A DNA stretch of 64,000 nt from Nilaparvata lugens (taxonomy: Eukaryota; Arthropoda; Insecta; Hemiptera; Delphacidae): NCBI RefSeq assembly GCF_014356525.2, contig NC_052508.1:47595858-47659857 (forward strand), given 5' to 3'. Every line of letters begins with the position of its first letter. The stretch's first letter is position 1. The translations under genes were made by a program, and so were the position numbers. A model generated the notes under the pieces. The model was not told the origin of the DNA, ran no database searches, and saw nothing but the letters and a program-made list of their open reading frames with translations. Below, one piece after another: positions 35,293-47,325 of this stretch.

Positions 35293-36094
35293 AGATAAAA
35301 TTAGACTTGGTTTACATAATATTATCGATTTATCTATGTTAAATATCGGTTTATTTATATTTATAGTAAGTATAAGATTAATCTTCTGTAGCTATTAACT
35401 TTTATGATATGATTGTATAGGTAAAATTTTCCTTGTCTTTTCTTTTTCTATGGCCCTATGGTAGGAGATAATGATGCTTCATATGTAATTCAAGTTTTTT
35501 CTCAGTGTAATATATTTGATAAGTTATGTAATTTACAATACATATGTGTACATTTACATGTACACATTTACATTTTATACATGTGTAATTTAGGTTCAAT
35601 TTGAGTTGCCATACATTGAATTTATTCATTCATTTATTCTCTTGTTATTGTTCATTGAGTTACTTACTCACCATGTCAGATATATTCTATTTTAAATTTA
35701 TTTCATAGTGCTGGCAAATGATCCGAGGAATGCTTTTTCAGTTGTTGCTGAAATTATTATCGAATAATGAATGATGTTTTTCAAAAGTGTAGTGATAATA
35801 TTAGTTTAGGACAGATAAGGATGAAGCTGCTGGGGGTTGCTTTTGGTCTTCGATAACAGTTTTGGTTTACGTTTGTTGTTTCATCAATTATATTAAGAAG
35901 TAGAATCCGAATTTTTTTTGGGAGAATTTTCTATCAAGATTAGATAGTAGAAACTACTCAACTCTGGCTGACGGCTTCGGCTAAGCTTATCGAATTTGAG
36001 CTAATAATACAATTTTTTATTTGTTGTTCTGTTACACTAGTGACATTACTGATTACTTGTGAAATGTATCTTTTGTTTCCTGAAATAAATTCGT

Positions 36095-36096
<2 letters not shown>

Positions 36097-36146
<50 letters not shown>
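36097..36146 (+). repeat. (TATC)n tail of the non-LTR element
   Basis: About twelve uninterrupted TATC units directly after a GAAATAAATTCG block. It serves as the 3' terminus in place of poly(A). Confidence 0.9.
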
Positions 36147-36680
36147 ATGTTTTATATTTATTACCGTTAGTTATGCCATGTTTGTACCCTAAAAAACCTA
36201 AAATGAATGCTAGTTACCTAAAACCAAAGAACCATTAGCAAAAGAAAAGAATTGTACCTGATGTATAGAAAAATTATTTATATTAAGACCTAGGAATTAC
36301 TATAAAATATAAGCCCAGAAATTTGTACATCGAAATTATTGTTTGAAAGGAATCAATTATGATAGAATCAAGAAATGTGTGTAGTTAGGTTGGCGGCCCT
36401 GCGGTCGGCAAAGTCAAAAATACTATGTTCTAAGTGTTGTGAGGAGGAATGTGTCTAGAAGATTATATTTACGATATTTTTTGTGTGTTGATGAGGAGAA
36501 TTTGTTATTGTATTTGATAGAAGTCTAAGGAAAGTGCAGCAGATAGATCTGCAAACTATGATAAAAGTTTGAGAGTATAATTTGTAAATAAAGTATGGAA
36601 TATATCGATGTATTGAAGGGTGGATTTTCATTAAAAACATTGTGATTCTCAAATATTTTGAATTCAAATCCAGGGGCGCG

Positions 36681-38659
36681 TGTAACATATTTGAAATTTG
36701 GGTAGATATAAAAATCCCTAGCTGAAGTACTAATAGGTCTGAGTAAAGTAACTGGCTAATATCGCCAAAGAGATAACATAAAGATTAGATATCATCAGCT
36801 TGTCCTGGCTAAACGGTACAATAGCCTAAAAGGAATTGAAATAATTTTTTGCTAATAAATATTATTATATAAAATTTTGAAGATTGAGGTTAGGTATAAA
36901 CATTCAGTGATCGGCGACCTAACAATCGACCGAGCCATGCAAAGTAGAATCTGACCAAACCCTTGGCAGAGATCTATTGCGGCAAAACGGTATGCAATTT
37001 GGAAGAACAAAAGGTCACGTGGCTAACTATTAGGATGCATGAAATAAATAGTAATATATAGAAAATTAACTAGCATGTAAGGGCATACTTAAAAAACCTA
37101 ATAAAAATAATTAAATGTATCCAGGAAATAGGAGGTTACCAAGCGCATGAATACTGAAACAATTTGCATGCACCAATCACATAATGGCAGTTAATAGGCG
37201 GCAATAGTATGCCAATTCGAAAATATTTATATATATTTCTATAAAGGATTAGAATTCATGTAAAATTGTTATATAGTCTATGTTATGGATATGGCCCGAA
37301 GGCAAAGAAATTATTAAACATACAACATAAGTAATAATTTAATATTTTAGTACGGTCTATTTGAACCTCAAATGGCGGAGGACTAGGATATTCAAATTTT
37401 ATGTAAATTTGAAAGTCGGAAGTAAGAATTGTAAAATTGAGAAAGGAGAACCATCACTCGCCTGCCAAATGCCACCATGAGAGGTCCCTAAATATTATAG
37501 AGCATAATACCTTGCTATAACTTGTAAAAGCTAAAGTTAGTTTGAATTATTAAATTTCTTATGAGACTTTGTGATGCTCTTATAAAGCAGAAGTCATTTT
37601 CATTTAAATAATTTTTGTAACCCCTTGGAAGAGACGATTCCGGCTACCATAGTCCAGGACCACCAGGAGTTGGATCGACATCATCGGCTCATAAGAAGAT
37701 TTCGACACGTGAGTGAGAAAAATTGAATTAGTGATGGGCGCCCTTAGTGCTTCGAATTTATCTAATAATCAAAGCTAGCTCGTCGAAAGGGTTTTCTTAT
37801 AAATTAAGAATTTAATAAAAAATACTTGTGCAAGTAAATATAGTATTAAAGGTATTTTATTAGAGGAATATTGAGTCAGTACATTTCAGAAAATTCTAAT
37901 AAATCAAAGAAGTATAAAATCTAGGCTATTAAAGCATATTCATATGATCTTTAATTTTTGCAATATAATTTGCGATAGTTTGTTGTAGCTCTGATTCACT
38001 AGATGAATTGCTCTACTTATTCCATCAGGTGCCGAATCTTGCACCCTGAGATAAATATATATTCATTACAAAGAAATCTACTAGATACTAGAGAATTTTA
38101 ATATATATATTTGGATTATTAGTTGCCAATTTATCAAGTTGATCTTAAGGAACCTATTTTTAATAGAATTGTCCAAGTCGACAAGTATTAGCAAGCTTAT
38201 ATCGCAGCTACATACAAAAGGATGCATATGATTAAAAGATAAAAGCACATGGTAACGTTTCGTGCTATAAATTTAGAGTATAATGTTTAGCCTGTGATAT
38301 TTTACTGATTTCAATTATTGTTCTATTTTTATATTATATATTTTTTCGCTCTTTATATTTTTTTCCTTGATCTATTTTTTGCAATATTTGTTAATATTGT
38401 ATCAAATTGTTTATGGTGTGCAATTTATTTTAATTCCTCAACACTATAGGATAAGTACCATATATATATATTTATTTTTCAATGAATTACAAGAATTATA
38501 GGGGAAGCTCATACCTGGGCCTATAAAAATTTTTATGAGACTGTATCCTATTAAAAAACCACGACCTAAATTTTACAATTATATCAAATATTTCATGCTC
38601 TACCAACTGATGCCAAGCAGGAGGCTAATCGTTATTTAAATATAAAGAATAACGTGACA
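36681..38659 (+). repeat. 3' LTR of the gypsy-like element
   Basis: 1,979 bp. Same ends and orientation as 19694-21672. Preceded by a purine-rich CAGGGGCGCG, the expected polypurine tract position. An LTR in reverse orientation, truncated and diverged, is at 47326-48922. Confidence 0.85.
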
Positions 38660-39406
38660 ATATATAAATATATATAAATTGGTCATATATCAAATATAGT
38701 ATAGTAAATAAAGTTTAATCTTCCACTTCTTCTATATATTGTAAGGGTTGTTCTTATAAAATGATAGAAATTCTATGATTGACTCACCTCAGGGCCTCCT
38801 TGACGTTTATTTGCTCGAATAGCCAGTTGGGGTGGTAGATACTATAGGCTACCGTAGGTGAGCCAGAACTTAACCTTACAAGATAATATATTATACTACC
38901 AGTTTGAAATGCTCACAGAGACCAGAACAGTTGTATCGGATATGCAGCTTATTATATGCTCAAAGTGATTGAGACAATATTCAATAGGAATATTATGTGT
39001 TGACAAACAAGTTGATGTAAAGATACATTTTCAAGATGTTCGATGTTTTTGGATGGGTAGTATTATACTCCACTAGACAGCTGATTTATTATGAATAATT
39101 CTATAGTCTTATTTTTACGGTGTTTCTCACTTTCTCACTTTTCATGATTCTAGAAATCAACTTCTTTTCAATAATATTTGTTGCAATTTTAATCATCAGA
39201 TTAAGAAAGAAAAATGTGAAAAAATGTGTTCTACCAATAACAGCTCCAAACTCCAAACTAGAATCATGGCCTCAGCTTATTGAAAGACAAAGTTAGTAGA
39301 CAACTGTCTACTAACGTTGATGGAAAGATACATTTCCAAGATGTTCGATGTTTTTGAACGGGTAGTATTATAGTCCACTAGACAGCTGATTAATTATAAA
39401 TAATTC
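38660..39406. other. Noncoding spacer with a duplicated ~95-bp motif
   Basis: No coding frame. A block containing AAGATGTTCGATGTTTTTG, CCACTAGACAGCTGATT and AATAATTC occurs at about 39010-39100 and again at 39320-39406. The second is split by the BEL element and continues at 46417 (AATTCTATAGTCT), so the first copy shows what the empty site looked like. Confidence 0.7.
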
Positions 39407-40105
39407 TGTTGGAGCCAGCTCTAGTTTTCATTTTTCGTTTTTGAATTGGACGCGCGCTCCTCGTTCAGTTTGTATTTCTTTCACTTGAGTGCGTCGCGCT
39501 CACTAGCCGGTTGGTTTTTTCTTTCAGTTCAGTCTCGCTTCGTAATAGCTTGCCTCGAGTCGGGGATTGATAATTATTATTCGTCGATCTTTCCCAGAAG
39601 AAAACCGTTCTTCAAATTATTATTTTTTCGTTAGTGTTAAATCGTACACCATAAACCTACGTTTGGAAGAGTGTTTGCCAAACTCCCTTTAGTTGAAAGT
39701 TTTAAACTATTATTTTTCGATTGGAAAGTTCACCGATCTATAGTCTTTAAAGACATTGTAAATATCTCGTCAGAAATATATGTGCAACGTTATATGATGG
39801 AAGCCGAATTTACCAACAGTAGATGACAATTAAGCTTGCCTTTTCACCATCCTTGATTCATCTCCTACCTCGGGGACACCTGAATACCTTACCTGGGAGT
39901 TGTAAGCTCAATAATATAAATATTACATTAGGTACTCTGCAGATTTTCGGTGAGTTGTTCTTTTATATATTCATTGCATGTACTTGTTTCTGTAGAGATA
40001 TCACTTGTTTCTTTTCTATTCAATACAGTCCACTTTACATCAAAATTATTGATTACCAATTTAAAATCAATATAAATTTCTTAAAGTTGAACCTTAGAGT
40101 TTACA
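39407..40105 (+). repeat. 5' LTR of the BEL/Pao element
   Basis: 699 bp, TG...CA. Same length as the 3' LTR. Short frames inside both LTRs (62 and 111-135 codons) have no domain and simply repeat because the LTRs do. Confidence 0.92.
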
Positions 40106-40464
40106 TTGGTCATCCAGGCCAGATTTTATTGGCTATTTTTTATTCAAATATTTGGCAAGCACTTATCCAATTTTATTGTAAATCGTTTGTGCATGCTAGG
40201 GTTCAAACCTGTTTGTACATTATGAATTGAGCCGATCAAGTTGGTTCACTCTTATCTCTATTGTCCGATCGGAACCGTTACTTTGCAATGCTGATAACGT
40301 TATCGCTTAGCTTGCTTCGTCTATTGAGCTTTCTCTGTTCAATTTGTACTAACATTATCATTTTGCTTGCTTGAATCATCAATGAAAATCGTTCATTGTT
40401 GCATTCGTAATTTTATTCGAAAATTAGTAAATGAAAATCATTAAGACCTTTCCAATATCCAATC

Positions 40465-43400
40465 ATGAGTGAAAAGAAGTTAAAGCTCAAACGAGCTAAA
40501 CTTGAGCAATATTTCTATCGTATTCAATGTACTTTCGAATTGTCGAAAAAGGCTTTAAAAGAAGAAGCTAGTGCTAAACAATTTCTAATTCTCTATAGTT
40601 CCACTCTTAAAACTGTTCAGGATTATGAAGCTGTTGAAATGGAAATACAGGAGCTTGAAATGGAAAAAGACCCGGAATTTGTACCCAAATTTAGTAGTTC
40701 ACATATGGAAATGTTCGAACATATGGAAGCAATTGCTAGTGAATTGAAAAAACGCAGTCAGGTTGTACCTAGTGTTTCTACCCCGGCTCAACCTGTATCT
40801 TCCAATAAGGATTCGTCTAATATTTTACCGAAAATTGAAATTCCTGTGTTCGACGGAGATCAATCAAAATGGGCGGTATTCTACGAAATGTTTAAATGCA
40901 TGATTCATGACAACAAATCGATTCCAAATCAACAAAAGGTCCAATATCTGGTGTCCAAACTATCTGGAGAAGCGGCTAATATTTCACGTCATCTACCACC
41001 TATTGCTAATAATTATGAAATTATTTGGGATGCATTAATTAAGCGGTTCAATGACCCCCGCTCACTCTCAAATGTGTACTTGAAACAAATTTTCGAATTC
41101 AATTGTCTAAAATCTGAGTCTCGTGCAGGTTTAGTTTCTATAGTCGATCAGTTCTGTGGTTCAATTACTGCTTTAAAACGCCTACGAGGTGAAGATGTAT
41201 CTGATGCAATATTTCTGTTCCAAGCGTTGAAAATTTTAGATCCTGTTTCTCGAAAGGCATTTGAAGCTTCAGTTCATACTAAGGATGATCCCACATATAC
41301 TGATTTTGTTTCATTCATCGAAAGGCAGATTAAATCGTTACCGCATGACGAATCGTCTAAACAATGCAAGCCAGTAGTGAAACCAATACCAAAATCCAAA
41401 GTGTTGGTTGTTCAATCGAATTCGCAAGTGACCAAATCACCGGTAAAAATATCAGAATGTCTGAAATGTTCGATGACAAATCATAAATTGATCAATTGTC
41501 GTCTTTTTTGTCAGTTATCACCTTGGGACCGTTTTCGTTTTGTTAAGGAGAAGGGTTGCTGTTTGAAATGTTTCTCGCCAGCCCATCGTAGTAAAGATTG
41601 TACTTCTTCCAACTGCGAGGAATGTAGTCAGAAGCATAATTCGCTTTTAAATTTCGGAAATGCTTCAAATTCGTCATCAAATTCGGATGCGAAAAAGGTA
41701 GAAAATAATACTATTACCTGTTGTTCTATCGATTCGAAGTCGGCACCGTATAGTGTTCTACTATCAACTGCTCAAGTCGAGGTACCTGATAAGAGAGGTA
41801 GATTGCACAAAATAAGAGTTTTAGTTGATTCAGCTAGTCAAAGTCATTTCATTACTCGTAAACTTTGTCGTAAATTGCAACTATCGATTTCTCCTTTCCA
41901 ATTAATTGTGAATGGTTTTGGCGGAAATTCGCAATCAGTTTTTGGTCGTACTTTTGTCACGCTTCAATCTCGACTCGATTCTAGTGTTAAATTTTCCATT
42001 GAACCATTAGTTGTCGAAAAAATCATGGAACAGCTTCCCACTAGTAAAATTGATAATTCTAAATTATCAAATTTGTTTGGTCTTCGACTTGCTGATGAAA
42101 GTTATCACATTCCCAGCGAAATTGACGCTATTATAGGAGCTGAATTAGTGCCCCATATTTTCCGAAATGGTCGTGTGGAAATTGATTCGAATTATTTGAT
42201 GGCCTTGGAAAGTGTTTTCGGTTATATTTTGATGGGTAGAGCCCCTATTTTAACTCAATCTTCAGAAAATTCAACGTGTTTGATGACTTGTCTAACATCA
42301 CCGTTGGATAAGTTAGTTCGAAAATTTTGGGAAGTGGAAAGCGTTCCAGATGTAGGAAAACAACTCACTGCTGATGAGTTAGAATGCGAGAAGGATTTTG
42401 CATCGTCCGTTCGTCGTGAAAATTCGGGTAGATTCGTTGTCTCATTATCGTTTTCAAAATCCCCTGATTGTCTTGGTGATTCTTATGCTATGTCAGAACG
42501 TCGACTCATCAGTTTGGAGAAACGACTGGCACGTGATCCAAACATGCGTTTAGTGTATCACGATGTCCTCTTGGATTATCTCAAACAAGGACACATGGAA
42601 TTGATAAAAATTCAGAGTGATAAAAGTGGTTATTTTATACCTCATCATGCTGTAATCAAAACTCAGAGTCAATCAACGCCTTTGCGTATTGTCTTTGACG
42701 CAGGCGCGAAAACTACTACTGGAGTATCATTGAATGATATACTTCATATCGGCCCCAAGTTGCAAACGGATATTTTCGTTCTGTTAGTCAATTTTCGGTT
42801 ATTTTCTATCGCTGTAACTGCTGATATAAAGCAGATGTATAGACAGATTCTTGTCGATGAATCGTGTCGCAAATTTCAGCGTTTGTTATGGAGATTTTCG
42901 TCCAATGATCCCATACAAATTTTTGAATTAAAAACTGTCGTATTTGGTCTGAGTGAGTCACCGTTTCTAGCTCTCAGAACTGTCCATCAACTTGTTCAAG
43001 AAGAAGGTGAAAATTTCCCTGATGCTAAAGCTCGTATTCCGAGTGACATGTTTATGGATGATTTGGTGACAAGTGTGTCTTCTTTAGGTGAAGCAAATCG
43101 TCTTTGTAGTCAGGCTAAAGAATTGTTCGAGAGAGGCTGATTCGAACTTACTAAATGGAGTTCCAATTCACCTGAATTGATGAGTGATTTCTCGGAGGAT
43201 GAAAAATCGGCCTTGTCTAAAGATTTCGAGATGGGAAATTTGTTGGCTGTCCTAGGTTTGAAATGGCAACCTGGTAGTGATTCGTTTTGTTTTTCAGTGA
43301 ATCCTAATCAGTCTGTTCCTACCAAACGTCACATTTTATCGGTAGTAGCACGCATTTTCGATCCTTTGGGACTCTTGTCACCCCTAACTTTGTTTCTTAA

Positions 43401-45588
43401 ATGTTTAATTAAACAATTATGGAATGCTGGTCTTGATTGGGACGATTCAGTACCTCCCTCTATTGCGCTTCAATGGGAGACATGTCAGAAGGAGTTCCCT
43501 TTATTGTCCAATCTCTTCATACCACGTCATTTAGGAGTGATGAATGATTCGAAAATTACTGTCATTGGTTTCTGTGATGCATCGACTTTAGGTTATGGTG
43601 GTGTGATCTACATAAAATCTCAAATGGATATGCAACCTGCAACTATCACATTGTTGTGCGCTAAATCAAAAGTCGCGCCATCTAAGACTTTATCCATACC
43701 TAGGCTTGAATTATGCGCGGCGCTCTTGCTCGCTGAATTAATACAGGTTGTTGTCTCTGTTTTGAGCCTTCGTTGTAACGTGACTCGCGTTGTTGCATTA
43801 TCGGATTCAACTGTGGTCTTACATTGAATCAGGGGCTGTCCATCTAGATGGCAATCTTTTGTCGCTAATCGAGTTACGAAAATTCAAGACTGTCCTATCA
43901 ACGACTGGTTACACGTGGCAGGAAATTCAAACCCAGCTGATCCCATTTCGAGAGGTTTATCCCCTTCTGAAATAATCAATCATGATTTGTGGTGGTCTGG
44001 CCCCTCTTGGCTAATGTTAGAAGAGAGTGAGTGGCCCGTCAAGGTCGATCTGGAACCTATAGAGTGTCTACCTGAGGTCAAGGTTCACTCAATTGTCACT
44101 GTAGTACAGTCGGAAAATTCATCTATTAATTCGATTCATCTTTTAATTGCTCGTTGTTCCAACTACCAACGTCTATTGCGTATCATGGTGTTAATATTGA
44201 AAGTACTTCGTCTATTGCCTAAACCTCATGAATTAGATTTCGATTTGGCGGAAAAACATTTGTGTAAAGTTGTACAAAAAATTCATTTTTCGAAAGAATT
44301 ACTGGAATTGAAAGCTGGGAAAGAATGTACTTCTCATCTTCAACAACTGTCACCCTTTCTTGATCATGATATTATTCGTGTGGGTGGACGTTTACAAAAT
44401 TCTGAGTTGAATTATGACAGCTGTCATCCGATTATATTACCGAAAAATGATCCATTGGTCACGCTTTTGATTGATTATTTTCATGAAAAGCACTGTCACG
44501 CTGGACCTCATTTATTGGCGTCTATTTTGAGACAAAAATATTGGATTTTATCAGCCCGTGTCCTTATAAGGAGTCATGTACGAAAATGTAACAAGTGTTT
44601 TCACTACCGCCCCACTCTTACACCGCCGAAAATGGGCAATCTGCCAGCCTGTAGAACTCTGTCGTCTAAACCATTCGTCCAATGTGGAGTTGATTATGGT
44701 GGACCCATTCGAATCACCATGGCCAGGCGTCGGAATCCTTTCATATTTAAATCGTACATTTGTCTTTTTGTCTGTATGGCAACTAAAGCCGTTCACATTG
44801 AATTAGTTTCGGACTTATCGACCCAAATGTTCTTATCAGCTTTTCGCCGTTTCCTTGCTCGACGAGGTCCTTGTAAGGTCATGTATTCCGATAATGGTAC
44901 CAACTTCGTCGGCGCCTATGATGAGCTAATAAAATTGTCACGGATGCTGAACTCCAAGGAATATCAAAACCTGCTCCAGAATGAACTTGCTGATCATAGC
45001 ATTGAGTGGAATTTCATCCCGCCAGGTTCACCTCACTTCGGCGGTCTTTGGGAGGCGAATATAAAATCAGTAAAGTCACACCTGTTTCGAGTTATTGGTA
45101 ACCAGTTGTTGACTTACGAAGAATTGAACACTGTCTTAGTTCAAATTGAGGCTGTACTTAACTCACGCCCGTTATGTCAAATGAGCGCGGATCCGAGTGA
45201 ACCCCTCGCCCTCACACCGGCTCATTTTCTCACTTTGACACCTCTTAAGTACCTTCCTATGTTAAATGTGGAAGATCGTCCAATGAATCGATTGGATCGG
45301 TTTGAATTAGTCAATCAAATGGTTCAGTCTTTCTGGAGTCGTTGGCGCAAAGAATACTTACATGAATTACAAACCCGTGTGAAATGGTGTAAGGATTCCA
45401 CCCCTCTCACGGTTGGTACAATCGTCCTAGTGGATCAACCAAATGTCGCACCGTTGAAATGGCCTCTGGGGGTGATTGAGGAAGTATTTCCCGGTGCTGA
45501 CGGTGTCGTTCGAGTGGCTATGGTGCGGTGCGCCAATGGTCGCTTCAAAAGGCCGGCTACAAAGTTGTATCCGTTGCCTACTCAATAA
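40465..45588 (+). pseudogene. BEL/Pao gag-pol polyprotein with two TGA codons
   Basis: 1,707 codons in one frame, the usual size for the family. Order by approximate residue: DUF1759-type gag (120-290, IPVFDGDQSKW); two C-x2-C-x4-H-x4-C knuckles (330-385); aspartic protease DUF1758 (VLVDSASQSHF, about 452, DSA instead of DTG); RT (LRIVFDAGAK, VFGLSESPF, MFMDDL at about 862); RNase H (GFCDASTLGYGG, about 1035); integrase H2C2 finger (about 1340-1385) and core (CGVDYGGP, YSDNGTNF, GGLWEANIKS); C-terminal DUF5641 (FWSRWRKEYL). TGA at 43138 lies just after the RT (LFERG/FELTKW) and TGA at 43825 within RNase H (STVVLH/IRGCP), where family members have Trp. No frameshift was found. Confidence 0.9.
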
Positions 45589-45717
45589 TTTTCCTTTGCA
45601 TTTTTTGTTTTATTCTCGTTTTGTTTTATTTTTTATTTCTTTCGTCGTTTATTCATTGTTTTTTCGTTTCTTTGTTCTCTAGCCTTGTCTGAAAATAGCT
45701 TTTCAGCCGGGGGGGGA

Positions 45718-46416
45718 TGTTGGAGCCAGCTCTAGTTTTCATTTTTCGTTTTTGAATTGGACGCGCGCTCCTCGTTCAGTTCGTATTTCTTTCACTTGAG
45801 TGCGTCGCGCTCACTAGCCGGTTGGTTTTTTCTTTCAGTTCAGTCTCGCTTCGTAATAGCTTGCCTCGAGTCGGGGATTGATAATTATTATTCGTCGATC
45901 TTTCCCAGAAGAAAATCGTTCTTCAAATTATTATTTTTTCGTTAGTGTTAAATCGTACACCATAAACCTACGTTTGGAAGAGTGTTTGCCAAACTCCCTT
46001 TAGTTGAAAGTTTTAAACTATTATTTTTCGATTGGAAAGTTCACCGATCTATAGTCTTTAAAGACATTGTAAATATCTCGTCAGAAATATATGTGCAACG
46101 TTATATGATGGAAGCCGAATTTACCAACAGTAGATGACAATTAAGCTTGCCTTTTCACCATCCTTGATTCATCTCCTACCTCGGGGACACCTGAATACCT
46201 TACCTGGGAGTTGTAAGCTCAATAATATAAATATTACATTAGGTACTCTGCAGATTTTCGGTGAGTTGTTCTTTTATATATTCATTGCATGTACTTGTTT
46301 CTGTAGAGATATCACTTGTTTCTTTTCTATTCAATACAGTCCACTTTACATCAAAATTATTGATTACAAATTTAAAATCAATATAAATTTCTTAAAGTTG
46401 AACCTTAGAGTTTACA
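45718..46416 (+). repeat. 3' LTR of the BEL/Pao element
   Basis: 699 bp. Differs from the 5' LTR at about three sites (for example GTTCGTATT against GTTTGTATT). Directly preceded by a G-rich polypurine tract. Confidence 0.92.
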
Positions 46417-46421
46417 AATTC

Positions 46422-46602
46422 TATAGTCTGATTATTGGTGTTCGTAGGAAACTCCTTTTCCTTTTTTAATCCTTAGGCGGGATTCACACCGGAGAAACTC
46501 ATTTCGTGAAGCCCTCTTTCATGAAACTTGTTTCATGCAATACGTTTCACTTGCGCATGCATACAAAAGGAACGTTCCCTGCTTAATCTTATCAGTCATT
46601 TA
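46422..46602. other. Short noncoding spacer
   Basis: Contains loosely repeated TTCATG/TTTCAC words (TTTCATGAAACTTGTTTCAT) but no clear element. It resumes the interrupted target site (TATAGTCTGATTATTGG). Confidence 0.4.
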
Positions 46603-47325
46603 ACATTTAAACATTTAATTATTTAAACATTTAAACATTTAAACATTCAAACATTCAAACACTTAAACATTTAAACATTTAAACATTAAACATTTAAACA
46701 TTTAAACATTTAAACATTTAACATTTAAACATTTAAACATTTAAACATTTAACATTTAAACATTTAACATTTAAACATTTAACATTTGAACATTAAACAT
46801 TTAACATTAAACATTTAAACATTTAAACATTTAAACATTTAAACATTTAAACATTTAAACATTTAAACATTTAAACATTAAACATTTAAACATTTAAACA
46901 TTTAAACATTAAACATTTAAACATTTAAACATTCAAACATTAAACATTTAAACATTTAAACATTTAAACATTCAAACATTTAAACATTGAACATTTAAAC
47001 ATTTAAACATTTAAACATTTAAACATTTAATCATTTAAACATTTAAACATTTAAACATTAAACATTTAAACATTTAAACATTTAAACATTTAAACTTTAA
47101 ACATTTAAACATTTAAACATTTAAACATTTAAACATTTAAACATTCAAACATTTAAACATTTAACATTTAAACATTAAACATTTAAACATTTAAACATTC
47201 AAACATTTAAACATTTAAACATTTAAACATTTCAACATTTTAACATTTAAACATTCAAACATTTAAACATTTAAACATTTGAACATTTAAACATTTAAAC
47301 ATTTAACATTTAAACATTTAAACAT
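46603..47325 (+). repeat. (ATTTAAAC)n octanucleotide satellite
   Basis: About 720 bp of the 8-mer TTAAACAT, with frequent 7-mer (TTAACAT) and single-base variants. It ends exactly where the minus-strand LTR copy begins (TGTCACG at 47326). Confidence 0.95.

Larger units (their letters stand above)
31200..36146 (+). mobile_element. Non-LTR retrotransposon with (TATC)n tail
   Basis: Inserted in the integrase of the gypsy-like element. A 5' UTR of about 240 nt precedes ORF1 (31441), then come ORF2 to 35292, an 850-nt 3' UTR, and GAAATAAATTCG followed by about twelve TATC units at 36097-36146. The two coding parts look nearly undamaged. The 5' end is estimated from where integrase homology stops. 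No target duplication was identified. The clade is not assigned; the order is APE endonuclease, RT, C-terminal zinc knuckle. Confidence 0.8.
19694..38659 (+). mobile_element. Ty3/gypsy-like LTR retrotransposon with nested insertions
   Basis: Bounded by two direct 1,979-bp repeats that start TGTAACAT and end CGTGACA, flanked by a possible 4-bp ATAT duplication (weak, because the site is AT-rich). Coding remains run gag, RNase H end, integrase, the gypsy order. Protease and reverse transcriptase are deleted between 30067 and 30176. A TIR transposon sits in gag (22956-28775) and a non-LTR element in integrase (about 31200-36146). Without these two insertions and one of the LTRs, only about 6 kb of internal sequence remains. 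A purine-rich CAGGGGCGCG precedes the 3' LTR. Confidence 0.8.
39407..46416 (+). mobile_element. BEL/Pao LTR retrotransposon, full length, recent
   Basis: 699-bp LTRs at both ends (TGTTGG...TTTACA), flanked by an exact 5-bp target duplication AATTC (39402-39406 and 46417-46421). By eye the LTRs differ at three positions, so the insertion is young. One gag-pol frame spans 40465-45588. The sequence after the 5' LTR (TTGGTCATCCAGGCC) is the primer-binding position. GCCGGGGGGGGA before the 3' LTR (45706-45717) is the polypurine tract. Its only visible damage is two in-frame TGA codons. Confidence 0.92.

Noticed and set aside
39446..39634. 62-codon frame repeated at 45757-45945, considered as a duplicated gene
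   Set aside because: It lies within the two LTRs of the BEL element and is repeated only because the LTRs are.
43790..43975. 61-codon frame bridging the two BEL pol frames, considered as evidence for a programmed frameshift
   Set aside because: The frames before and after share the same reading frame (positions 1 mod 3) and are separated only by TGA 43825; no frame change is needed.
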